DNA from: Mucilaginibacter lappiensis
GTDB taxonomy: Bacteria; Bacteroidota; Bacteroidia; Sphingobacteriales; Sphingobacteriaceae
DNA length: 64,000 nt
Reading direction: 5' to 3'
Assembly (NCBI RefSeq): GCF_900155965.1
Contig: NZ_FTMG01000002.1
Location: 310,001 to 374,000, forward strand
How positions within the stretch are numbered: the stretch's first letter is position 1; each line of letters starts with the position of its first letter. Of the stretch, positions 51,947 to 61,239 are shown one piece after another. Under the pieces are notes generated by a model that worked only from the letters and a program-made list of their open reading frames with translations, was not told where the DNA came from and ran no database searches. Made by a program: the position numbers and the translations under genes.

Positions 51947-53530
51947 ATGGCATCCATCAAACCATCCGTACCCAAAGGCACCCGCGATTTTTCACCCACC
52001 GAAATGGTGAAACGTAACTATATTTTTGATACCATTAAAAGCGTGTTCCGTAAATACGGCTATCAGCAGATAGAAACACCGACCATGGAGAATCTGTCTA
52101 CCTTAACTGGTAAGTATGGTGATGAGGGTGATAAACTGATTTTTAAAGTACTCGATTCTGGGGATTATGTTACGAAGATTAAAAAACAATATGACGTTTT
52201 TATTCCCGTTTTAAATAAACTAATAAATAAAGCTTATAGGGCCGCGAATATTCCAGGCAATGAACCTGATTATCATTATTGGATAAGTATAGGTAATAGA
52301 TATGAAATCGTTAAGCAAAATTGGATTGCTCAGAAAATTGATTTGGCTCAAGCGATAAGTGAATTAGATATTAAATTAGAAGATCTTAATATAACGGGCT
52401 ATGAGTTAGGTTTAGATTCGAAATCATTAACTCTAGATATTTCCGAAAAAGCCCTCCGCTATGACCTTACCGTGCCTTTCGCCCGTTATGTAGTACAGCA
52501 TCAAAATGAGATCACTTTCCCATTTAAGCGGTTCCAGGTGCAGCCGGTTTGGCGTGCCGACAGACCACAGCGTGGGCGTTACCGGGAGTTTTACCAGTGC
52601 GATGCTGATGTGGTGGGTTCTGATTCTTTACTGAACGAGGCCGAGTTTGTGATGATCTATGACGAGGCTTTGAGTAAGCTTGGATTGAAAGATTTCAGCA
52701 TAAAAATTAATAATAGGAAAATTCTATCAGGCATTGCACAGATTATAGATAAAGCTGATAATATTATCGATTTAACTGTAGCCATAGATAAACTGGATAA
52801 GATCGGGCTCGATGGTGTGATCAAAGAATTACTGGAGCGCGGTTTTACCGAGGCTGATATCGACAAAATAAAACCGGTTATTTTACTGGAAGGTTCCAAT
52901 ACTGAAAAGCTGCAAAGCCTGCGCCAGGCTCTAGCCTCATCCGAAGTTGGATTAAAGGGCTGCGATGAAATTGAAACCGTATTTGGTTATATCGAAAAGT
53001 GTCCATTGCAAACCGCAAAACTGGAGCTGGACATTACCCTGGCCCGTGGACTAAACTATTATACCGGTGCGATATTCGAGGTAAAGACCAATGAAGTAGT
53101 CATGGGCAGCATCGGCGGCGGTGGTCGTTATGATGACTTGACCGGTATGTTCGGACTAAAAGGATTAACCGGAGTAGGCATATCCTTTGGGGCCGACCGT
53201 ATTTATGATGTGCTGGAAGAATTGAATTTGTTCCCTGCCGCGGCCAACCAAAGCACGCAGGTATTGATCTGTAATTTTGATAAAGAAGGCGAGCTATATG
53301 GCCTACCCCTCTTGCAGCAACTACGCCATCAGAACATCAATGCCGAGCTTTATCCCGCGGGTGCCAAAATCAAAAAACAGATGGAGTATGCCAATAATAA
53401 AAACATCCCCTACACTGTAGTGATTGGCAGCGAGGAAATACAAAGCGGTTTACTTGCTTTCAAAAACATGGAAACTGGCGAACAGGAGAAGCTGAGTGTT
53501 GAGAATATTGTGAAGCGAATGGTTGGATAA
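51947..53530 (+). CDS. hisS: Histidyl-tRNA synthetase with unusual insert
   Basis: A 527-residue class II synthetase. Motif 1 region [20 protein letters not shown], motif 2 [23 protein letters not shown], the histidine-A motif [14 protein letters not shown], motif 3 [17 protein letters not shown]...[16 protein letters not shown], and a C-terminal anticodon domain ([10 protein letters not shown]... to [10 protein letters not shown]). The stretch between [11 protein letters not shown] and [15 protein letters not shown] is about 89 residues (residues 75-163, 52169-52436) where family members have about 25. It is AT-rich, without recognised domain, and keeps the frame. ATG 51947 is preferred over TTG 51932. 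Confidence 0.95.
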   Translation: MASIKPSVPKGTRDFSPTEMVKRNYIFDTIKSVFRKYGYQQIETPTMENLSTLTGKYGDEGDKLIFKVLDSGDYVTKIKKQYDVFIPVLNKLINKAYRAANIPGNEPDYHYWISIGNRYEIVKQNWIAQKIDLAQAISELDIKLEDLNITGYELGLDSKSLTLDISEKALRYDLTVPFARYVVQHQNEITFPFKRFQVQPVWRADRPQRGRYREFYQCDADVVGSDSLLNEAEFVMIYDEALSKLGLKDFSIKINNRKILSGIAQIIDKADNIIDLTVAIDKLDKIGLDGVIKELLERGFTEADIDKIKPVILLEGSNTEKLQSLRQALASSEVGLKGCDEIETVFGYIEKCPLQTAKLELDITLARGLNYYTGAIFEVKTNEVVMGSIGGGGRYDDLTGMFGLKGLTGVGISFGADRIYDVLEELNLFPAAANQSTQVLICNFDKEGELYGLPLLQQLRHQNINAELYPAGAKIKKQMEYANNKNIPYTVVIGSEEIQSGLLAFKNMETGEQEKLSVENIVKRMVG

Positions 53531-53555
53531 CAGCCCAAACGATTTTGTCATGCTG

Positions 53556-53867
53556 AACATAGTGCACTGTTGTCCGGTAAAAGTCACATTGCTATTAGAA
53601 AACATCCCATAAGGCCTCAAAAGGGCCTTTTTTATTGCCTTTTTAAAAGTAAGCCCCTTCAAAAACGAAAAGTTGCGCCTATTTTTAAAAACCGGCTGTC
53701 CGGTAAAAATCTAAGCAAAACATCGATATTCCTGGCATTTGACCGCTTATGGTTGCGTTATAGTGTTATAAAGTGTTTTTTGTCCTAAATATCGCAGCCA
53801 TTTCGATACCGGCTGTCCGGTAAAAATTTTTACGTTTTTGCTTTATCGGACAACAGTGAACATAGTG
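53556..53867. mobile_element. Non-autonomous transposon with 9-bp target duplication
   Basis: Element 53565-53858 (294 bp), flanked by aacatagtg at 53556-53564 and 53859-53867. Ends: cactgttgtccggtaaa and its complement cactgttgtccgataaa (one mismatch in 17). Inside are two direct repeats of accggctgtccggtaaaaat at 53691-53710 and 53808-53827 and a terminator-like aggcctcaaaagggcct. The 9-bp duplication suggests an IS4-like transposase acting in trans. The flanks join into one GTCAT..ATGAC palindrome. Confidence 0.85.
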
Positions 53868-53940
53868 AAGCATCTGCTCTCCAAGCGGCATGTTCAACAA
53901 TAGATTCTTCGTTCCTCAGAATGACAATGAGATATTAAAG

Positions 53941-53978
53941 AAAAAAGGCCATCACTTTCAAAAGTGATGGCCTTTTTT
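53941..53978. terminator. Bidirectional terminator between hisS and porX
   Basis: aaaaaaggccatcacttt / aaagtgatggcctttttt with ca loop; symmetric, so usable for both convergent genes. Confidence 0.92.
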
Positions 53979-54012
53979 CTTTATACAGTCCCCCCTTTAG
54001 GGGACTGGGGGG

Positions 54013-55566
54013 CTACTTAGGTCCGTAAGTAACCACCGGAATGATCATCTCTTCCAATGATATACCGCCGTGCTGGAATGTTTCATTATAAAAATTCACA
54101 AAGTGGTTGTAGTTGTTGGGGTATACAAAATAGCTGTCTTCCTTGGCAAATACAAAGCTCGAGCTTAGGTGCAGTTTGGGCAGCATAGCATCATGCGGAT
54201 TGCGGATGTGGAATACCTCTTTGGCATTATAATTCAGGTTTTTACCTTGTTTGTAACGCAGGTTGGTATTGGTGTTACGGTCGCCCACAATTTTGCTTGG
54301 GTTTTTAACACGAATGGTACCGTGATCGGTAGTGATCACCACACGCACTTGTTTTGAGGCCAAAAATTTCAACAGGTCGAACAGCGGTGAGTGCTCAAAC
54401 CATGATAGGGTTAAAGATCGGTAGGCAGCATCATCGCTGGCCAGCTCGCGAATCATCTGCATGTCGGTACGGGCATGGGATAGCATATCCACAAAGTTGT
54501 ACACCACCACGTTCAGCTCGTTGTTCATTAGGTTGCTCACCGACTCGTTCAGGGCGCGGCCTTCGTCAATATTCAGTATTTTATGGTACGAGTATTTGCA
54601 CTCTTTGCGGAGCACACGTTTCAGGTGGTCGGCAATAAATTCCGACTCATATAAATTCTTACCCCCCTCATCCTCATCATTCTGCCACATGGTTGGGTAA
54701 CGTTTTTCCATTTCCAAAGGCATTAAGCCCGAAAATATGGAGTTACGAGCATATTGCGTAGCGGTAGGCAGAATGCTATAGTAAGTATCCTCTTCTTCCA
54801 GGCGGAAATACTCAGATATAATAGGGTTGATCACCTTAAACTGATCATACCTCAAATTATCTATCAGGATAAAGAATAGCGGGCCGTTACCATCCAGCTT
54901 CGGGAACACTTTCTTTTTAAACAACTGCGGTGAACTGGTTGGCGCAAATTCCGGATTTTTGATCCAGTTTAAATAATTGCGCTCTACAAACTTGCAGAAT
55001 TGCACGTTGGCTTCGGCTTTTTGCAGGGTCAATATCTCGTGCATGCCGGCGTCTTCCAGCTTTTCCAGTTCCAGCTCCCAGTATATCAGTTTTTTGTACA
55101 CGTCAACCCATTCCTGGTGGCTCAGGTTGTCATTAAGTGTCATACCCAGCGTCCGGAAATCCATCTGGTAGGCCATGGTTGTTTTTTCGGTAACCAGGCG
55201 TTTGTTTTCGGTCAGCTTTTTTATGGTGAGCAGTATTTGCTTGGGATGTACCGGTTTAATCAGGTAATCATCAATCTTGGATCCGATGGCATCTTCCATC
55301 AGGTATTCCTCCTCGTTCTTGGTGATCAGTACAATCGGAACATCATTATTAATGTTCTTGATCTGCTGCAGGGTTTCCAGTCCGGTTAGCCCCGGCATGT
55401 TCTCATCCAGGAAAACCAGGTCGAAATAATGCTGCTTAAAAGTATCAACAGCATCGTTACCGTTAGTTACGGTGGTTACTTTGTATCCTTTTTCATTCAG
55501 GAAAAGTATATGTGGCTTTAAAAGGTCAATTTCGTCATCGGCCCATAAAATGGTGGTGTCTTGCAT
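54013..55566 (-). CDS. porX: PorX-type response regulator with PglZ domain
   Basis: A 517-residue two-domain regulator. Receiver: D10-D11, phospho-acceptor D54 in LVFLDENMPGLTG, Lys at the end of DYLIKPVHP. The remaining 380 residues are a PglZ/alkaline-phosphatase-superfamily domain (FFILIDNLRYDQFKV, ATQYARNSIFSG, VVYNFVDMLSHARTD, RVVITTDHGTIRV). This layout matches PorX, which links the PorY kinase to type IX secretion in Bacteroidota. porY and the por export genes are not in this window. The stop codon TAG abuts a G/C-rich repeat. Confidence 0.94.
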   Translation of the reverse strand: MQDTTILWADDEIDLLKPHILFLNEKGYKVTTVTNGNDAVDTFKQHYFDLVFLDENMPGLTGLETLQQIKNINNDVPIVLITKNEEEYLMEDAIGSKIDDYLIKPVHPKQILLTIKKLTENKRLVTEKTTMAYQMDFRTLGMTLNDNLSHQEWVDVYKKLIYWELELEKLEDAGMHEILTLQKAEANVQFCKFVERNYLNWIKNPEFAPTSSPQLFKKKVFPKLDGNGPLFFILIDNLRYDQFKVINPIISEYFRLEEEDTYYSILPTATQYARNSIFSGLMPLEMEKRYPTMWQNDEDEGGKNLYESEFIADHLKRVLRKECKYSYHKILNIDEGRALNESVSNLMNNELNVVVYNFVDMLSHARTDMQMIRELASDDAAYRSLTLSWFEHSPLFDLLKFLASKQVRVVITTDHGTIRVKNPSKIVGDRNTNTNLRYKQGKNLNYNAKEVFHIRNPHDAMLPKLHLSSSFVFAKEDSYFVYPNNYNHFVNFYNETFQHGGISLEEMIIPVVTYGPK

Positions 55567-55779
55567 AGTATATGTAGATTAAAAAATGTCTGAATCAGGA
55601 TTTACAGGATTGAAGAATTAACAGAATAAAGTTAAACTAACTGATTTAGGAATTAACAAAATTTAATAAATTCTTTAACTCCGCAAACGCTGATATCGAC
55701 GATTAAACCTCAAAGGGAGTGATTTGTTGTTGATAAGTAAAGGTATTAACAAAAATTAACAAACATCATGCGCTTATTT

Positions 55780-55787
55780 TACCTTTG
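55780..55787 (+). promoter_or_regulatory. -7 box of the HD phosphohydrolase gene
   Basis: TACCTTTG matches TAnnTTTG, 30 nt before the TTG start at 55818; it lies in the 251-nt gap divergent from porX. Confidence 0.5.
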
Positions 55788-55817
55788 TTTTACATTTTTG
55801 CATCGTAAAGAACCAAG

Positions 55818-57044
55818 TTGAATAAAAAGAAAATTATAAACGACCCTGTTTATGGCTTTATCAGCATCCCTACCGAGCTGGTATTTGACCTCATCGAACA
55901 CCCCTATTTTCAGCGGTTAAGATATATTAAGCAGTTGGGCATGACCCACCTGGTATACCCGGGAGCATTGCATACACGTTTTCATCATGCCCTGGGCGCT
56001 ATGCACCTGATGGCTATGGCTATTGAAACGCTGCGTAACAAGGGACATCACATCAGTCGCGATGAGGAAGAAGCTTTAACTATAGCCATATTGCTGCACG
56101 ATATTGGTCACGGCCCATTTTCGCACGCGCTGGAGCGTACTATTATAGCCGGTGTAGCGCATGAAGATATTTCGGCCATGCTGATGAACAAACTAAACGA
56201 GCAGCTTGGCGGTGGTTTAAGTATGGCTATTGATATATTTAACGATACTTATCCGCGCCGGTTCTTGCATCAATTGGTGTCGAGCCAGTTAGATATGGAC
56301 AGGTTGGATTACCTGAACCGCGATAGCTTTTTTACCGGCGTATCCGAAGGAGTGATCAGCTCAGACCGTATCATCAAGATGCTGAATGTGAAGGACGATC
56401 ACGTGGTGGTAGAAGCCAAAGGAATTTACTCTATCGAAAAGTTTTTGATAGCTCGTAGGCTCATGTATTGGCAGGTTTATCTGCATAAAACAGTTATAGC
56501 CGGCGAAGAATTGCTGGTGAAAGTATTTAAACGCGGGCGCGAGTTGATATTACAGGGCGAAGATGTGTTTGCCACGCCAGCGCTCAAGCATTTTATCCAA
56601 AGCAATATCAGCAGGGAGGTTTTTAAGAAAGAGGATCATCACCTGGATATTTTCGCGAGTTTGGATGATGCCGATATCATGTCGGCGGTAAAGGTTTGGG
56701 CAAGTCATCCAGATTTTTTATTGTCGACCCTGGCTAAAAACCTGGTTCAGCGAAATCTTTACCATGTAGATATTACTAATGAAGAGCCGGATGCTGCATT
56801 TGTGGCCCAGCTGACCAAAAAGGCGATGGAAAAATATAATATCAGCGAGCAGGACGCCTCTTATTTTGTTTTTACAACCTCCATACGTAACAACGCTTAC
56901 ACGGCAGGCGACGGTAATATAGGTATCCTGATGAAAAATGGTGAGGTTTGTGATATAACCAAGGCCAGTGACAACTCCAATCTGGAAGCACTGATCAAAA
57001 CGGTTAAAAAACATATAACCTGTTATAGTAAAGATTTGCTGTAG
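55818..57044 (+). CDS. HD-domain phosphohydrolase (SAMHD1/dGTPase-like)
   Basis: A 408-residue HD-superfamily phosphohydrolase. The metal motif is H..HD: FHHALGAMHLM, then ILLHDIGHGPFSHALE, with a distal Asp in SSQLDMDRLDYLNRDS. The sequence resembles YwfO/SAMHD1-like dNTP triphosphohydrolases, so a role in dNTP turnover is likely; the exact substrate is open. The start is TTG 55818, as homologues begin MNKKKIINDPVYGFI and no ATG is close. It sits between porX (divergent) and lpxD. Confidence 0.92.
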   Translation: MNKKKIINDPVYGFISIPTELVFDLIEHPYFQRLRYIKQLGMTHLVYPGALHTRFHHALGAMHLMAMAIETLRNKGHHISRDEEEALTIAILLHDIGHGPFSHALERTIIAGVAHEDISAMLMNKLNEQLGGGLSMAIDIFNDTYPRRFLHQLVSSQLDMDRLDYLNRDSFFTGVSEGVISSDRIIKMLNVKDDHVVVEAKGIYSIEKFLIARRLMYWQVYLHKTVIAGEELLVKVFKRGRELILQGEDVFATPALKHFIQSNISREVFKKEDHHLDIFASLDDADIMSAVKVWASHPDFLLSTLAKNLVQRNLYHVDITNEEPDAAFVAQLTKKAMEKYNISEQDASYFVFTTSIRNNAYTAGDGNIGILMKNGEVCDITKASDNSNLEALIKTVKKHITCYSKDLL

Positions 57045-57193
57045 GGGTAAATGACAGGCAAGATGTCATAGAGCTCGTGTGATAAGTTGACAGTTTTGAG
57101 TAATGGGTTTTGTAAATAAATAGCTTGAAAATGAAGAATTTATTAAGAGAGACACTCAAAACTAATAACTCACTACTAACAACTAATTAATAA

Positions 57194-57224
57194 TTTGCTG
57201 CTTTAATTTTAACATTTAAATTTG
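57194..57224 (+). promoter_or_regulatory. Consensus promoter overlapping the lpxD start
   Basis: TTTG at 57194-57197, exactly 19 nt, then TAAATTTG at 57217-57224: a full match to the Bacteroidota TTTG-N19-TAnnTTTG promoter. With -7 geometry the start site is at or next to the lpxD ATG (57228), so the lpxD mRNA may be leaderless. Confidence 0.7.
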
Positions 57225-57227
57225 TCG

Positions 57228-58280
57228 ATGCAATTTACTGCTCAGGATATAAGTTTATTGCTCAACGGAACGGTTGAGGGTGACGCTTTAGTAACGGTTG
57301 ATAAGCTGGCTAAGATAGAAGACGGCGATGCCGGAAGCCTTACGTTTTTATCCAATCCAAAGTACGAACAGTTTTTATATACCACCAATGCTTCTGTGGT
57401 TATCATCAATCAGGATCAGCAGCTTACAGGACCGGTGAAAGCCACCCTGATACGTGTTAAAAATGCGTACAGCGCGTTTACGGTTCTGCTTGAACAATAT
57501 AATACCCTAAAACTAAACAAAAAAGGTATTGAAGAGCCTTGCTTTATACATCCAACGGCTCAAATTGGCGCCGATCCTTATATAGGCGCGTTCGCTTACA
57601 TTGGTACCAATGTAAAAGTTGGAGATAATTGTAAAATATATCCTAATGTTAACATTGGCGATAATGTTACTATTGGCAATAATGTTACCTTGTTTTCGGG
57701 AGCTACCATTTATTTCGATTGTGTGCTAGGTAATAATATTATAGTGCACTCGGGAGCGGTGATCGGCAGCGATGGCTTTGGCTTTGCACCTAACCCGGAT
57801 GGTACCTATTCAAAAATAGCCCAGATTGGCAACGTGATAATCGAAGATAATGTGGAGATAGGGGCAAACACCACTGTTGACAGGGCGACTATGGGCTCAA
57901 CAGTGATACGTAAAGGCGTTAAGTTGGATAATCTGGTACAGATAGCACACAACGTAGAAATTGGTACTAATACTGTAATTGCAGCTCAATCAGGGATAGC
58001 GGGCAGCACCCGTGTTGGCGAAAATGTGATATTAGGCGGGCAGGTTGGTTTAATAGGGCATATTACTATTGCCAATGGATCGCAATTACAAGCGCAATCT
58101 GGTGTAACACGCTCACTTAAAGAAGAAGGTAAAAAATGGGCAGGTACGCCTGCTACCTATTATAATGCCAGCATGCGCTCAAATGTGGTGGTTAGCCGTT
58201 TGCCTGAGCTGGAGAGAAAAATAAACGAATTAGAAAAAATAATTACAGAACTACGTAACGCTAAAGGCGACGAAAATTAA
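57228..58280 (+). CDS. lpxD: UDP-3-O-acylglucosamine N-acyltransferase
   Basis: A 350-residue LpxD: an N-terminal uridine-binding domain (about 1-100, with GDAGSLTFLSNPKYE) followed by a left-handed beta-helix of hexapeptide repeats (IGADPYIGAFAYIG, VTIGNNVTLFSGATIY) with the catalytic His in VQIAHNVEIG and a C-terminal coiled helix (LERKINELEKIITEL). It adds the N-linked acyl chain in lipid A synthesis. ATG 57228 is chosen over TTG 57222. It heads lpxD-lpxC/fabZ-lpxA and has a strong promoter match over its start. Confidence 0.96.
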   Translation: MQFTAQDISLLLNGTVEGDALVTVDKLAKIEDGDAGSLTFLSNPKYEQFLYTTNASVVIINQDQQLTGPVKATLIRVKNAYSAFTVLLEQYNTLKLNKKGIEEPCFIHPTAQIGADPYIGAFAYIGTNVKVGDNCKIYPNVNIGDNVTIGNNVTLFSGATIYFDCVLGNNIIVHSGAVIGSDGFGFAPNPDGTYSKIAQIGNVIIEDNVEIGANTTVDRATMGSTVIRKGVKLDNLVQIAHNVEIGTNTVIAAQSGIAGSTRVGENVILGGQVGLIGHITIANGSQLQAQSGVTRSLKEEGKKWAGTPATYYNASMRSNVVVSRLPELERKINELEKIITELRNAKGDEN

Positions 58281-58299
58281 TACGGTGTACATTAATATT

Positions 58300-59709
58300 A
58301 TGAATGTAAAACAAAGAACTATTAAAGCGCCGGTATCGGTTTCGGGCACAGGTTTACACACTGGTCAGCGTGTAACCATGACCTTTAACCCGGCGGCAGA
58401 AAACCATGGCTATAAATTCAGAAGGATTGATATGCCGGGTTCGCCGATCATTGATGCCGACGTTGATAATGTGACCGATACTTCTCGTGGTACCACTATT
58501 TCACAGAATGGGGCCACCGTAAATACGGTTGAACACGTGCTGGCGGCGCTAGTGGGTATGGAGATCGACAATGTGTTGATAGACATGGATGGCCCCGAAA
58601 CTCCCATCATGGATGGCAGTTCCATACAGTTTGTGGATGTGATTATGGAAACCGGCCTGATTGAACAGGATGCCGACCGCGAATACTACCACATACCATA
58701 CAATATACACTACTCTGAACCCGATCGTAAGGTAGAGATGGTGGCTATGCCGCTTGATGATTATCGCTTTACCTGCATGGTTGATTATAACTCGCAGGTA
58801 TTGGGCAGCCAGCATGCCAGTATATCAACCATTGCCGAATTTAAAAAAGAAATAGCCTCCTGCCGTACCTTTTGCTTTTTGCATGAGCTGGAAATGCTGG
58901 TAAAACATGACCTGATCAAGGGAGGCGACCTGAACAATGCCATCGTAGTGGTGGATAAAGAGGTTGATGAGGAAGAACTGGCACACCTGGCCAAACTATT
59001 TAACCGTAAAGACATTAAAGTAGCGCCGCAGGGTATTTTAAATAATATTGAGCTTCGCCACCAGAATGAGCCTGCAAGGCATAAACTGCTGGATATGATA
59101 GGCGATCTGGCCCTGGTTGGTGTTCCGCTGAAAGGGCATATCATGGCTGCAAGGCCCGGGCATGCGGCTAACGTAGCTTTTGCAAAAAAGATAAAGGCGC
59201 TTATTAAAAAAGAAAAAAGCCGTAAGCATGTAAAAGTGTATGATCCTAATATGACACCGGTATATGATACTGTTCAAATCATGAAAATACTGCCTCACAG
59301 GCAGCCTATGCTCATGGTTGATAAGATATTGGAACTGTCAAAAAGCCATGTAGTAGGGTTAAAGAATGTAACCATGAACGAGGACCTGTTTATGGGGCAT
59401 TTCCCGGGTTCACCGCTTTTTCCTGGTGTTTTGCAGATAGAAGCCATGGCGCAAACCGGTGGCATCCTGGTGTTAAACACCGTACCCGATCCTGAAAATT
59501 ATATTACCCTTTTTCTGAAAATAGAGAACGCCCGTTTTAAGGACAAGGTTGTGCCCGGTGATACCATCATCTTCCATTGCAGCCTGGTAGCTCCTATCAG
59601 ACGAGGCATTGCCCAAATGAAGGGTATCGGCATGGTTGGCTCACGTATTGTGGTAGAAGCAGAACTGATGGCGCAAATTGTAAAAGTAAATAAAACCAGC
59701 GAAGCATGA
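58300..59709 (+). CDS. lpxC-fabZ: LpxC-FabZ fusion enzyme
   Basis: A 469-residue fusion. Residues 1 to about 305 are LpxC (UDP-3-O-acyl-GlcNAc deacetylase), with zinc motifs VSGTGLHTG, NTVEHVLAALVG and RHKLLDMIGDLALVG. Residues from about 325 are FabZ (3-hydroxyacyl-ACP dehydratase), starting ILPHRQPMLMVDKIL, with catalytic H367 in GHFPGSPLFPG and E381 in LQIEAMAQTGG. The fusion is normal in Bacteroidota and couples lipid A and fatty-acid synthesis. ATG 58300 is chosen over GTG 58285. The end overlaps lpxA by 4 nt. Confidence 0.96.
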   Translation: MNVKQRTIKAPVSVSGTGLHTGQRVTMTFNPAAENHGYKFRRIDMPGSPIIDADVDNVTDTSRGTTISQNGATVNTVEHVLAALVGMEIDNVLIDMDGPETPIMDGSSIQFVDVIMETGLIEQDADREYYHIPYNIHYSEPDRKVEMVAMPLDDYRFTCMVDYNSQVLGSQHASISTIAEFKKEIASCRTFCFLHELEMLVKHDLIKGGDLNNAIVVVDKEVDEEELAHLAKLFNRKDIKVAPQGILNNIELRHQNEPARHKLLDMIGDLALVGVPLKGHIMAARPGHAANVAFAKKIKALIKKEKSRKHVKVYDPNMTPVYDTVQIMKILPHRQPMLMVDKILELSKSHVVGLKNVTMNEDLFMGHFPGSPLFPGVLQIEAMAQTGGILVLNTVPDPENYITLFLKIENARFKDKVVPGDTIIFHCSLVAPIRRGIAQMKGIGMVGSRIVVEAELMAQIVKVNKTSEA

Positions 59710-60491
59710 TCCAGCCTTTAGCATATATACACCCACAGGCCAAAATAGCAGACAATGTGGTAATTGAGCCTTTTGTAACTATCCACAAAGATGTGGAAAT
59801 TGGCGAGGGTACCTGGATCGGCTCCAACTCCGTAATTATGGATGGAGCCCGCATCGGTAAAAACTGCCGCATATTTCCCGGCGCTGTAGTATCTGCCCCG
59901 CCGCAGGATTTAAAATACAAAGGCGAGCAAAGCACCGTATCTATAGGCGATAACACTACCATACGCGAGTGTGTTACCCTTAACCGTGGTACCGCGTTGG
60001 ATAAAAATACCACCACCATTGGCAGCAATTGCCTGCTGATGGCTTATGTGCACGTAGCGCATGATTGTGTTATTGGCGATAATGTGATCATTGCCAACTC
60101 GGTACAATTGGCCGGGCACATCAATATTTATGATTATGCTTTTGTAGGCGGCTCATCGGCCGTACACCAGTTTGTAGAGATTGGCGCGCACAGCATGATA
60201 TCGGGTGGGTCGTTGGTACGTAAAGATGTTCCTCCGTTTACTAAAGCTGGTCGCGAGCCTTTATCATACGTGGGTATCAACTCGGTTGGCTTACGCCGCA
60301 GAGGTTTTTCGGCAGCAACCATCAACGAGATCCAGGAGATTTACAGGATTATATTCCTTAAAAAATATAATGTGAGCAAGGCCCTTGATATTATTGAGGC
60401 CGAATTTACCCCAAGCATCGAACGCGACGAGATCATTAACTTTTTGCAAAACTCGCAAAGAGGCATCATGAAGGGCTTCGGGAATACTTAA
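59706..60491 (+). CDS. lpxA: UDP-N-acetylglucosamine acyltransferase
   Basis: A 261-residue LpxA, the first acyltransferase of lipid A synthesis. It has hexapeptide repeats (IADNVVIEPFVTIHKDVEIG, IGDNTTIRECVTLNRGT), the catalytic His in YVHVAHDCVIGDN and the C-terminal helical domain (RRRGFSAATINEIQEIYRIIF). It overlaps the LpxC-FabZ gene by 4 nt (ATGA), so the lipid A genes are translationally coupled. Confidence 0.97.
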   Translation: MIQPLAYIHPQAKIADNVVIEPFVTIHKDVEIGEGTWIGSNSVIMDGARIGKNCRIFPGAVVSAPPQDLKYKGEQSTVSIGDNTTIRECVTLNRGTALDKNTTTIGSNCLLMAYVHVAHDCVIGDNVIIANSVQLAGHINIYDYAFVGGSSAVHQFVEIGAHSMISGGSLVRKDVPPFTKAGREPLSYVGINSVGLRRRGFSAATINEIQEIYRIIFLKKYNVSKALDIIEAEFTPSIERDEIINFLQNSQRGIMKGFGNT

Positions 60492-60592
60492 ATAGTTCAT
60501 GGTATATAGTTGATGGTTCATAGCCACTATTTAATTATGAAGCATCAACTATAAGCTCTTTCCATGATCTATGAACCATTATCTATGAACTA
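60492..60592. repeat. Word-permuted inverted repeat
   Basis: Left words atagttcatggtatatagtt at 60492-60523 pair with right words ctatgaaccattatctatga at 60569-60590. It fills the gap between lpxA and the ABC gene. Confidence 0.7.
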
Positions 60593-60594
60593 AA

Positions 60595-61215
60595 ATGAAC
60601 ATCACCCTTCAAAACATTGGCCGCAGATTTAACCGCGACTGGATATTCAGAGGGGTTGATTATACTTTTAACAGTGGCCAGGCTTACGCGATATTAGGGC
60701 CAAATGGCTCGGGCAAATCAACCCTGCTGCAGGTTTTAAATGCCAGTCTTACGCCTTCCGCAGGTACCATCAATTATACATTTCAGGGTAAGCCTATTGA
60801 ACCAACGGAGGTATTTAGCCACCTAAGCCTTGCCGCCCCATACCTGGAACTGATTGAGGAGTTTACCCTCACCGAGATGGTTGATTTCCATTTTAAATTT
60901 AAACAGTACAAACCGGGTATCGATAAAAAGGAACTGGTCGGGCTGTTGAGTTTGGCCAAAAGTGAGCACAAGCTGATCCGGTATTTTTCATCGGGTATGA
61001 AACAGCGGTTGAAGCTGATACTGGCCTTTTGTGCCGATACGCCTATCCTCATGTTGGATGAACCCACCTCTAATCTGGATACGCAGGGTGTTGATTGGTA
61101 TCTGAACCTTGTGGAGCAGTTTGCGCATAACCGCCTTACCATCGTTTGCTCAAACCAGGAACATGAATACAGCTTTTGCGGTCAACAGCTTAGCATTTCG
61201 GATTATAAAATATAA
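60595..61215 (+). CDS. ABC transporter ATP-binding protein
   Basis: A 206-residue ATPase. Walker A is LGPNGSGKSTLLQ; the signature is RYFSSGMKQRLKL; Walker B is PILMLDEPTSNLD; the switch His is replaced or shifted (the end has VCSNQEHEYS). Short length and placement behind lpxA suggest a CcmA-like or lipid-linked ABC unit, but the permease is not adjacent, so the cargo is unknown. The gene is 24 nt before the next one, which encodes an exported protein. Confidence 0.9.
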   Translation: MNITLQNIGRRFNRDWIFRGVDYTFNSGQAYAILGPNGSGKSTLLQVLNASLTPSAGTINYTFQGKPIEPTEVFSHLSLAAPYLELIEEFTLTEMVDFHFKFKQYKPGIDKKELVGLLSLAKSEHKLIRYFSSGMKQRLKLILAFCADTPILMLDEPTSNLDTQGVDWYLNLVEQFAHNRLTIVCSNQEHEYSFCGQQLSISDYKI

Positions 61216-61239
61216 CAAACAGTTAATTAATTTTCAACC

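Noticed and set aside
52169..52436. Intein in hisS
   Set aside because: Too short, and no splice-junction Cys/Ser with HN/Cys pair or homing-endonuclease motif.
53570..53788. 72-codon frame inside the transposon derivative
   Set aside because: It lies fully in a 294-bp non-autonomous element and has no transposase motif.
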